A stretch of 64,000 nt of DNA, taken from the NCBI GenBank assembly GCA_032716605.1, contig CM064573.1, positions 6,961,107-7,025,106 of the forward strand. Direction: 5' to 3'. The notes under the pieces were generated by a model, which searched no databases, was not told where the DNA came from, and was given only the letters and a program-made list of their open reading frames with translations. The DNA comes from Paralithodes platypus (Eukaryota; Arthropoda; Malacostraca; Decapoda; Lithodidae). The first letter of the stretch is position 1. Each line of letters starts with the position of its first letter. Positions 44,205 through 53,110 of this stretch are shown here, in pieces. The position numbers and the translations under genes were made by a program.

Positions 44205-47200
44205 ACACACACACACCTGTGGTTCCTGTGGTTGTAGTAGAGGGCTGTCAGTTAGCGCCCCGTGGTCCACGCCGTTGCGGCGCCGCCACTGTACATCCCA
44301 TCTACCCTCCTCTGTGCCAGCTGGTCAAGAATGCTGTTGCTGGCAGCACGGAGGTAGTAGTGGGGTAGGATTGGTTGGTCTGGCAGTGATGACAGGAAAT
44401 CATCCAAGTCCTTTTTTAATTTTTCAATGGTTGGGTAGTTTTGGTTTCTTATTTCTTTTGGCAGTGCATTGTAGAGCTTCGCACCCCGTGTAGCGAAGGC
44501 ATTTTCTTTAAGTGTCTTAACTCTTGTCAGTGCTCTTGAGTTAATTGACCTGATAATACACATACGGCCCAGTCGTTGGTTTTCTTTTATCTCTATCAAC
44601 TCCTTTTCTTCCTCTCCCAGCAGGTTTGGGGTTAAGTTGTTGAGAATTTTCCAGGTATAAATGATCAAGTAGCTTTCTCAGCGTCGTTCTAGAGAGTACA
44701 AGTTTAGAGACTTAAGTCTTTGCCAGTAGTCTTCCTCCTTCACAGACACTTGGACACTTGGACACTTGATCCTCAGTGTTTTGGAGGACAAGCAGCCTAG
44801 AAGGGTCACTAGATCTGTTGTTGCTTGATTTCCTTTGTACTCCTTTGTACAGACACTATTTTACTAGTGAAGGAGCGCTGGATGCCTTCCAATGCTTGTT
44901 TCTCTCGTGACTTCCAGGGATTCCATAACTGGCAATAATATTCCAAGAGTGGTATTACCAAGGCCTTATACAGGGTTAACATAGGTTCGCTTTCACGAGT
45001 TCTGAAAGTACGCAATACCCAGCCAACCTGGGCTCGTGTCTTTTGTACTACTGTTAGGATATGGGTAGTGAAGGTGGCATCATCACTGATTGTTACCCCT
45101 AGGTCTAGCACTTTGTTGTTGCACTTTATTCTTTGGCCATCATGTGCCGAATAGTGGACTTCTTCTATTTTGTTTGTACCATATCTAACCAGTTCAAATT
45201 TGTTATTATTGAAAGACATATTATTTGTTTCGGCCCATGTATATAGCTTGGTAAGGTCAGATTTTAATTTGTCCACATCTTCCATTGATTTAGTTTCTTT
45301 CATTACTCTGGTATCATCGGCAAAAGACGAGACTTTTGAGTAGAGTGTACCTTGGTCAATGTCGGATATGAGTATGAGGAACAGCAGTGGCCCCAGTACA
45401 GAACCTTGAGGGACACCACTGTAGACATTTGAGTCATGGGAAATGACACCACCCACAGCAACACATTGCTTTCTCTCGTTCAGGAAGTTATGGATCCATA
45501 CTCCAAGGCGACCTACTATTCCTAGATTGCGGACTTTATGTAATAGGATTCCGTGATCCACCTTGTCGAAGGCCTTACTGAAGTCCAAGTAGATTACATC
45601 GATGTTGCTGCCATTCTCTAGTGTACTAACAATTTTTTCATGATGGGCAAGGAGCAGGGACAAGCATGATCTACCTTGTCGAAATCCGTGTTGGCTATCA
45701 TTCATTTTATTGTTTTGTTCAAGGTAGTTTGTAATATTCTTGACAATAATTTTCTCAAAAGTTTAAATTATATGGGATGTGAGGGCAATAGGTCGGTAGT
45801 TTTCTGCTTTGCCTCTTGACCCGCCTTTGAATACGGGAGTTACCTTAGCTCTCTTCAGTAATCCAGGAACAATCCCGGAATCCAGTGAAGATCTGTATAG
45901 GATTTTGAGAGGTACATACAACTTTTCTGCACATTTCTTCAGTAGTATGGCCGGAAAACCATCAGGGCCAGCTGCAGCATTGGTGGAAATTTCTTTAACT
46001 GCTTCTATTATATCATTCTCAGTAAAAGCTATATCTTCTATTGATGGGTCCTTGATCTTGTTGGAGAAAAAGTTGTTGGGTTCTGTGATGATCTTATCTT
46101 TAAAAGGAGTACTGAAAACACTCTCGTACTGTTTACAAAGAGCTTCACAAACTTCTGTTGGGTCTTCAATCATTTTACCGTGCTCACTTGTTAAAGGGCC
46201 AACAGCGGCCTTAATTGTTGATCGGTTACTTGCATATTTGAAGAAGTATTTAGGGTTTGACTTGATTGCAGATACTGCCTGTTCTTCTCTCAGCTTCATT
46301 TCTTTTTCAATACAGGTTTTCAACTGCTCTTCTAGCGTCAAGATTTTCCACTGCATCAAAGTACGGTTGTGGTCGTTGGTAGAATGGGCAATTTTTACTC
46401 GTAGTCTTCTTCATTTTCTCATTATTATCCTTCGATCACGGGGATTTTCTTAGTGGTTGAGGGTTGTTTTTTAATGGGGGGTGTATTTTTCACAAATTGC
46501 TAAGCAATGTTTCAGCAGTAAGTCATATTGGTTATTGGGGTCTGTATCTGTCAACAATTTCTCCCAACATAATTCACCCAATTCTCTATCAATATTCTCC
46601 CAGCATGTATTAGTACTGAAAAAATTTAGTTCATTTAAACTTAGGTTTCTTTGGGGTGGTATCATTGCTTTTTTGTGTTCTAAAGATTTTATGTTGGTAG
46701 TCATTACAATTATATTGTGGTCTGATATAGTAGTCGGGTCTACAGTGTACTCGTGGACAAGCTCTTCGTTATTAGTGAAGAATAGGTCTAGGATATTTTT
46801 GCCACGTGTAGGGACTCGGATATACTGGTTCATGCAGTAGTTCTCTGCTAGGTCAAGGAGGGCAGCTGCTTGTAATTGTGCATCTGTAGATCCTCCTTGT
46901 ACCACTTCAGTTTCCCAGTCAATTATTGGTAAGTTGAAATCACCCGTTAGGATGATATTTGGTAAGGGAGCTGACATCTCATTTATTTTGTCTTTAATCA
47001 GTGTCAGGATTGGGATAAAATTGTTTTGGGTACAGTCAGGAGGGCGATAGATGACAATAAACATCAGATTTATGTGTTCAATGTTGAGCATTTGTACCTC
47101 AGAAACTGAGTTTGAGAATGAAAGTATCACTTTGGTGTACGGGGAGATTGTGTCTTTCAGATAGGTGATAATTCCTCCTTTCTTTCTTCTATTTGCTCTA

Positions 47201-47482
47201 TCAGTTTCTGAACGATGTATAGTTGTTTATTTTAACCTTGGCATCTTTAATATTTTCAGAGAGATGTGATTCGGTAAGTGCAACAATAAGGGCTTCCTCT
47301 TCAGATGCTAATTCAGAAATTATTTCAAGCTTTGCTTTGAGCTTGCGTGGGATTAGCCCCTCAATGTTGCATGAAATTATTTTGTTTAATATGGAAACAT
47401 ATGATCTGGTGAGAGGACTCCTTGAGGATGGCCTATCGGCACACGGGATGGATGCCAATTGATGCTTTGGTCTTGTTGCCAT
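44205..47482 (-). pseudogene. LINE family C ORF2: endonuclease and reverse transcriptase
   Basis: Long but broken ORF2. Endonuclease: 47482-47201 (IISCNIEGLIPRKLKAKLEI, VALTESHLSENIKDA) and 47130-46471 (IVIYRPPDCTQ, NIILTGDFNLPIIDWE, TISDHNIIVM). Reverse transcriptase: 46359-45763 (TNAAAGPDGFPAILLKKCAE, GGSRGKAENYRPIALTSH), 45705-44860 ([48 protein letters not shown]) and 44668-44252 (C-terminus; RAASNSILDQLAQRR). At least four frame changes separate these pieces, and a CR1 fragment is inserted at 44751-44848. The 3' UTR ends GGAACCACAGG before (GT)n on the element strand, as in the copy at 33.3 kb. Clade uncertain (CR1/L2/Jockey group). Confidence 0.9.
44751..44848 (+). mobile_element. 98-bp CR1 3'-end insertion inside LINE family C
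   Basis: The sequence is the reverse complement of the CR1 3' UTR end seen at 20704 and 52920 and finishes with two TCCTTTGTAC units. ACAGACACT flanks it on both sides (44742-44750 and 44849-44857). Removing it leaves a continuous family C reading frame, so it is a clean, extremely 5'-truncated CR1 insertion in opposite orientation to its host. Confidence 0.92.
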
Positions 47483-48246
47483 GCTTTTATCTTGAGGATA
47501 TGGTTCATTTGCATTTGAAGGATTTGCACTTGTTTTATAAGAAAATGTTCTATTCCATCACTTGGTCTTGGTTGGTTCTGTACAGGGGGAGCTGCAATAA
47601 ATGGATGTATAGGCTCAGGAATAACTGGTGGAGTAGCAGTGGGTGTAGTTACTGTAGAAGTAGGTGGGATAGTAGGTGGTCCTGGCCCAACATAAACTGT
47701 GGGTCCTGGTCCAGCAGATGGTCTTGGATCAACCACTGGACCAGGTGGTGGTAAAGTTCTGGATCCTGGATTGTAAACATTAGTAGGTGGTACCTGGTGA
47801 GCAGTCGTTGGTGGTAGTCTGGAGTTCAGAGGTCGACGACGAGTGCCTTTAAGGTGAAGTTTCCTACATCTTTGGTTAAAACACTCGGATGCCTCTGCTG
47901 ATCCTATACAGATAATAGGGTGAAAGTTCTCACACTGACAGCCTTTTACACATCCATGTGCAGGGTTAGGGCCATGAGCTTGGTAGGCTGGACAGATCTT
48001 AGGGTGATTATATCTGCAATCATGACCTTCTCGGCCGAATTTACAACAATTTTGTTTGTAATAGAAACAGATCTTGTCAAAATTTTCTTTCAATTGTGGT
48101 ATAGGGGCATTTGTTTCTTGAACACTGGTTTGCATCTCTTTTTCAGATTCAGAATCATGTAATGTTTTGTCCTCATCTTGTGTAAGGTCAGCCACTGGTA
48201 ACATCACGCTCGATGATTGATTGTACCCATGCATACTGTTCATCAT
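47386..48246 (-). CDS. LINE family C ORF1 with CCCH-type zinc fingers
   Basis: An open 286-codon frame directly upstream of, and overlapping, the ORF2 start. Residues about 55-130 hold a Cys/His-rich region: CFYYKQNCCKFGREGHDCRY followed by NH, a CCCH pattern (C-x7-8-C-x7-8-C-x3-H), then CPAYQAHGPNPAHGCVKGCQ, C-ENFH and CFNQRCRKLH, which look like two more CCCH-like units. A basic stretch (KGTRRRPLNSR) and a Pro/Thr-rich tail (about residues 135-225) follow, then KQVQILQMQMNHILKIKAW, a short coiled-coil candidate. CCCH fingers with a basic patch suggest RNA binding, as expected for a LINE ORF1 nucleic-acid chaperone, but this class lacks the RRM or CCHC knuckles of better-known ORF1 proteins. 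The Met at 48246 is the first in frame. The frame reads past the presumed end into ORF2 (47482-47386 in another frame). Confidence 0.75.
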   Translation of the reverse strand: MMNSMHGYNQSSSVMLPVADLTQDEDKTLHDSESEKEMQTSVQETNAPIPQLKENFDKICFYYKQNCCKFGREGHDCRYNHPKICPAYQAHGPNPAHGCVKGCQCENFHPIICIGSAEASECFNQRCRKLHLKGTRRRPLNSRLPPTTAHQVPPTNVYNPGSRTLPPPGPVVDPRPSAGPGPTVYVGPGPPTIPPTSTVTTPTATPPVIPEPIHPFIAAPPVQNQPRPSDGIEHFLIKQVQILQMQMNHILKIKAWQQDQSINWHPSRVPIGHPQGVLSPDHMFPY

Positions 48247-48318
48247 ATTTATCCTTAAACTTTAATTGTACACAACTCTCACAATTGTAGTGGATTCTAG
48301 AGTTAAAGTAATTTACTA

Positions 48319-48483
48319 GGTCTAGGATATTTTTGCCACGTGTAGGGACTCGGATATACTGGTTCATGCAGTAGTTCTCTGCTAGGTCAAGGAGGGCAGC
48401 TGATGGTAATTGTGCATCTGTAGATCCTCCTTGTACCACTTCAGTTTCCCAGTCAATTATTGGTAAGTTGAAATCACCCGTTA
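48319..48483 (-). pseudogene. Displaced duplicate of a family C endonuclease segment
   Basis: Nearly identical to about 46783-46949 (encodes the NYCMNQYIRVPTRGKNILDL region). It lies upstream of ORF1 in the same orientation, out of order with respect to the element, with abrupt ends. Either a second truncated copy or an internal duplication. Confidence 0.85.
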
Positions 48484-48522
48484 TATGAACATATGAACAA
48501 TAATAACATATATCTCAGAAAC

Positions 48523-48591
48523 CGTTGGCGACCCATTCATGTTGGCTTGCGACCCAATTTTGGGTCGCGACCTAGAGGTTTAGAACCACTG
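48523..48591 (-). mobile_element. hAT-type transposon terminus (solo end)
   Basis: Read on the minus strand it begins CAGTGGTTCTAAACC and continues AGGTCGCGACCCAAAATTG, then GGGTCGC. CAGTGGTTCT(C/A)AA plus GTCGCGACCC is the typical end of many animal hAT elements. The second terminus was not found, so only one end remains, cut against the Penelope fragment at 48594. A 9-bp stem GCGACCCAA/TTGGGTCGC lies inside. Confidence 0.7.
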
Positions 48592-48593
48592 AT

Positions 48594-48938
48594 GTAGACG
48601 GTGGTTTTGAACCCATGGTCGTTCAGAGCTACGAGGATGTCGAGGAAGGGGAGTTGTCCATTGTTTGATTTTTCAAAGGTGAAGTTAAGTCCGGAGGAGG
48701 TCATGATGCGACGCTGGAGCTCCTGTAGTTCGTGGAGGTCCTTGATTTGCACGAAGATGTCATCCACGTATCTACAGTAGACGGCGGGTCGTTGGGCAGC
48801 TAGGAGCTCTTCCTCGATGGTACCCATAAAAAAGTTCGCAAAAAGAACTCCTAAGGGGCTGCCCATCGCCACACCGTCTATCTGCTTGTACATGTTGCCC
48901 CGGGGGCAAAGGAAGCGGGCCTCCTTGGTACATACTCC
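48594..48938 (-). pseudogene. Inverted Penelope-like RT fragment
   Basis: The minus strand matches 50410-50753 of the neighbouring element: CPRGNMYKQIDGVAMGSPLG, FANFFMGTIEEELLAAQ, CRYVDDIFVQ and LPFLDILVALNDHGFKT. It starts and ends inside the reverse transcriptase and joins head-on to the 5' repeat of the complete copy at 48939. An inverted partial copy attached upstream is a known arrangement of Penelope elements. Confidence 0.92.
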
Positions 48939-49102
48939 TTTGCCCCCTGATTTTCGCCTCCTCTGATCCTCCACCCTCTATATTATATACCCTTCCTGTT
49001 TACCTTTCATATCATTCTATCCTTACTTGATAATGCTGGTTGTCCAGTGAAATGCGTCATATATCCTGATCATCATGTACATTAATGTAACCCTGCACCA
49101 CC
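48939..49102 (+). repeat. Penelope-like element 5' pseudo-LTR segment
   Basis: TTTGCCCCCTGATTTTC to the position of the start codon is repeated at 51773-51932 downstream of the element. It precedes the coding region in both. Contains GCTGGTTGTCCAG, a 4-bp stem followed by TGAAATGCGTC. Confidence 0.88.
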
Positions 49103-51571
49103 ATACATTTTGCTAATCTCATTCATCTACTTCCTGCCACCCAGCGAAAACTCATCAGAGACCTGAAAACTTGGAATAATAACATTTCCAATGCAGAAAT
49201 TGCCATTTCTTTCAACCTTGTATGTATAAAAGAAAATTTATTACCTGGCTTTACTAACATAAAACTTCACGAGAATGCCAGACATAGCACCAGCACCCTC
49301 CAGTTTCGTGAAGAACTGGTGAAGGACGAAATAATTGAAAAACGAGAGCTCGCCAACAACCTTCGTAAAGAACGAGATGCTCTTCTACGGATTTGGGAAG
49401 ACGAAACCCCTCCAGACCACCTCAAAGCCGAAATCAACACAGCCCTCGAACAACTCCTTGAACAACACAGAAGACAAGCCGAAAACACAACCATAAAAAG
49501 CTTGCCCGTCTTTATGGCAGAAACATAAAACTTCCCAAAACCTACAAAAGGATACATAAACCTGACTAACACCATTCTGACCCTGGACCAAGAAGACCTC
49601 CTCAACAAGGGCCTCAACTGCCACTACAGCTCCAAACCTGGCCCCCACCGGAAACGCCTAGAAACGGAAATCCTCCTGGACGACATCCTATGACTTAAGA
49701 AGGATGGCAAGGTCACCACTACTCCCGCCCTACAACCCACTCTCCTCGCTGAAGCCGCCAAAACCAGAGGAACTCGCCATAGCAAAATCCTCAACAAACA
49801 ACACTTCCAAGCTGCCAAACAATTAAGAGACAACCCCAACATCATCATCCGTCGTGCGGATAAAGCTTCCTGCCTCGTGATTCATGACAAGGAGGAATAT
49901 CTTAGAAAAATGGATGTCATCTTAAGTGACAACACCAAATTTAAAAGGATCACCTGCAACCCAACCGACGAAATCAAACGTACTGCTAACACCACCATCA
50001 CCGCCATCAACGCCAAACAAGGAGGGGTCCACCTTAAAAAACTCGTCGGAGAATACACCCCTGGTTATGCGTACGGAACCATCAAAACACACAAACCTGG
50101 GAACCCCTTCCGCCCCATTATCTCCCAGATCCCCACTGCCACCTACCAGATCGCCAAGGCCCTGAACAACCTCCTCACCCCCTACGTGCCCTGCCAATAC
50201 AACCTTAACTCAGCCCACGATTTCTTGGAAATTTTACGAGACGCCCCCCGGATCAACAACCACACAATCGCCTCCCTCGACGTAGAAAGCCTGTTCACCA
50301 ACGTGCCAGTGGATAGGACCATTGACATGATTCTACGTCGAATTTACCATTGCCCTGATACACCAACACTGGACATCCCGGAGAAGGCCCTGAAAACACT
50401 GCTGGAGCTATGTACCAAGAAGGCCCCCTTCCTTTGCCACCGGGGCAACATGTACAAGCATATATACGGTGTGGCGATGGGCAGCCCCTTAGGAGTTCTT
50501 TTTGCGAACTTTTTTATGGGTACCATCGAGGAAGAGCTCCTAGCTGCCCAACGACCCGCCGTCTACTGTAGATACGTGGATGACATCTTCGTGCAAATCA
50601 AGGACCTCCACGAACTACAGGAGCTCCAGCATCGCTTCATGACCTCCTCCGGACTTAACTTCACCTTTGAAAAATCAAACAATGGACAACTCGCCTTCCT
50701 CGACATCCTCGTAGCTCTGAACGACCATGGGTTCAAAACCACCGTCTACATCAAACCAACTAACACAGGACAATGCCTCAACGGCGATAGTGAATGCCCC
50801 CGCCGTTATCTTCTATCCTCCATCTCCGCTTATGTAAGGAGAGCCCTCACGCACTGCTCTACCTGGGCCGACACCCACCAGCAACTAGAAAGACTATCCC
50901 AAGTGTTAGTGAATAACGGATACTCCAACTCCAACGTCTCCAGCACCATCAACCACCATCTTGAAAAATGGTACACCCAAAGCCCTCCCAACATTGACCC
51001 CCCCAATGAAATCAAGATCTTCTACCGCAATTTTATGTCCTCTGAACACAAAAATGATGAGGCCGTCTTAAAAGAAATAATCTCTTAGCATGTCCACCCT
51101 ACCAACCCGGAAAACAAAATCAAATTAATAATTTATTGCAAATCCCCCAAGACCTCCATCCTCATTCTCCGCAACAAACCAGCTTCCACCAAGATAAAGA
51201 GCCTGATGACCGACGATCACGTCATTTACCAACATACCTGAAATTATGAGGACTGTGGATCTCATTCCTATATTTGCATGACGCAGACTCGTCTTTCACG
51301 TCGGTTAACTCTTCACCTTCAGGGTGGAGCCATCAAAGACCACTATCTCACCCCTAACCACCCCCACCTCACACGCAACGAGTTAGAGAAACACACCACC
51401 ATACTCGATAAAGAAAGTGACCCAAGGAGATTACCAATACTCGAAGCGTTATATATCCAAGCCTTACATCCTAAAATCAACAATCAAACTCTGGACCTTC
51501 AGATCCTTCCTTCTGCCAAAAGGCACTATCCTACAGGACCTAACGCCCCCCTCGCCCCCCGGTGCCCTTGA
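49103..51571 (+). pseudogene. Penelope-like element: reverse transcriptase plus GIY-YIG endonuclease
   Basis: Nearly complete Penelope-like retroelement. The presumed start is ATA at 49103 where the downstream copy has ATG (51933). The N-terminal region (KLIRDL, then KDEIIEKRELANNLRKERDA) shifts frame near 49500 and has a TGA at 49692-49694. The reverse transcriptase frame is open at 49877-51088 (403 codons): preceded by IIIRRADKASCLV, then YGTIKTHKPGNPFRPIIS, IASLDVESLFTNVPVDRTI (motif A), GVAMGSPLGVLFANFFMG (motif B) and YCRYVDDIFV (motif C), with FTFEKSNNGQLAFLDILV next. After a TAG at 51086 the reading continues to a GIY-YIG endonuclease (VIYQHT, SHSYICMTQTRLSRRLTLHL, LTRNELEKHTTILDKES, LEALYIQALHPKIN); its second Gly is Cys here (YIC for YIG) and another stop lies near 51240. 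GIY-YIG fused to RT is diagnostic of the group. Confidence 0.95.
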
Positions 51572-51772
51572 CACAGCCCCCCGCACTACCTCCTTCAGCT
51601 TCGTCTTCTGCCGGCGCCACACGTACTACGCAACTTAGGGCACGCCCCTCGACACGCAGCCAATCAGGTTCGACCCCGCCAACCGACCACCACCTTCCCG
51701 CATCCAGCGCGCCTGCGTGATGCGGTTCTCTCTTTAACATTCCTAGAATACCCATCCACCAATAGCAGACTT
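51572..51772 (+). other. Penelope-like element 3' UTR
   Basis: GC-rich tail (CACACGTACTACGCAACTTA, CGCGCCTGCGTGATGCGG) between the endonuclease and the second pseudo-LTR. No frame. Confidence 0.6.
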
Positions 51773-52061
51773 TTGCCCCCTGATTTTCACCTCCTCTGAT
51801 CCTCCACCCTCTATATATACCCTTCCTGTTTACCTTTCATATCATTCTATCCTTACTTGATAATGCTGGTTGTCCAGTGAAACGCATCGTATATCCTGAT
51901 CATCATGTACATTAATGTAACCCTGTACCACCATGAATTTTTCTAATCTCATTCATCTACTTCCTGCCACCCAGCGAAAACTCATCAGAGACCTGGAAAC
52001 TTTGAAAAATAAAATTTCCAACGCAGAAATTGCCATTTCTTTCAACCTCGTATGTATTAAA

Positions 52062-52066
<5 letters not shown>
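51773..52066 (+). mobile_element. Second, tandem Penelope-like copy, 3'-truncated
   Basis: Repeats the 5' leader of the upstream element and then its first 45 codons from an intact ATG at 51933 (MNFSNLIHLLPATQRKLIRD). The copy stops at 52066 where an (AT)n array begins. Head-to-tail partial copies give Penelope elements their pseudo-LTRs. Confidence 0.92.
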
Positions 52067-52145
<79 letters not shown>

Positions 52146-52176
52146 CCGTATATATATATATATATATATATATATC
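52067..52176. repeat. (AT)n microsatellite at Penelope truncation point
   Basis: Three AT arrays separated by GTATATTT and ATACCGTAT. Confidence 0.97.
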
Positions 52177-52855
52177 CATGGGTTAAGCTTAATTTGTGAT
52201 TCTAGTACTCGGGTAATGATTTTGACTACTCATTATATAATACATATATATCTATCCACTCTTCAAGGTATAATCGGTCATAGTTATCCATTTCATAAAA
52301 TTAGAAAATGGGTTTGTTATATTATATTTTTGAAAACCAATTATACTTGTTTTCATTCCATACATAAAATCACAATGTGAATACAAATTCATGCTGGCAA
52401 CTATATACATGTTCACAATATTTAATTCTTGCCATCACCATTCCTACCCTCCCCTGGCACTATGGTGAATATACCTTGAAGAACTCTAACAGTATCTATC
52501 CAACTAAAACTATGCTAAACTTCCTTAGGGGTATTTACTTAGTGATATTAATTATCTAAATATTAGTAAATAGTACCAAATGAACTAGAACTCTTTCCTA
52601 AACCAAACACCTATTGCTCCCCCACATAATATTAAACAAACTCCAATCTGTCAGTATTCCTCCTGCCTCTCTTTTACTATATCTTCAGGTCCCTTCCAGG
52701 TATCATCCAATTCTTACCCTCATGATCCAAGCCAATTATCCAGCCATTGACTCAGGTAAAAACCTAGTGACAAAAAGTGTAGCGGCCGTTGGCAGTCTAG
52801 AACTGAGGTATTGAGAGTAATTCAGGGGTAATGACTGAATGGTGATTAGTGCGAG
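52177..52855. other. Non-coding A/T-rich stretch
   Basis: No coding or RNA signal. Ends in a (TATG)n tract at 52859-52888 and GT/GA repeats to 52904. Confidence 0.45.
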
Positions 52856-52904
52856 TGATGTATGTATGTATGTATGTATGTATGTATGTGTGTGTGTGAG
52901 AGAG

Positions 52905-53110
52905 AGAAAGAGAGTACAAAGTACAAAGGAGTACAAAGGAAATCAAGCAACAACAGATCTAGTGACCCTTCTAGGTTGCTTGTCCTCCAAAACACTGAGG
53001 ATCAAGTGTCCAAACAGTGGTTTAGAGTGGGTAAGGGAACATTGGAAAGGGAACTACTGCCTGAACTAACGTGGCAGGATTAGGAAGTTAGTAGGGGACA
53101 TATGGGTTAG
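52905..53110 (-). other. CR1 copy 3: 3' UTR and terminal (TCCTTTGTAC)n
   Basis: Read on the plus strand it begins AGTACAAAGTACAAAGGAGT then ACAAAGGAAATCAAGCAACA, that is two to three terminal units, then the 3' UTR shared with 19626, 20704, 44751 and 59503. It follows a (GA)n tract. Confidence 0.9.

Noticed and set aside
49140..49165. CTGATGAG on the minus strand as a hammerhead core
   Set aside because: It lies within the Penelope coding sequence (KLIRDL) and no GAAA box or stem II follows on that strand.
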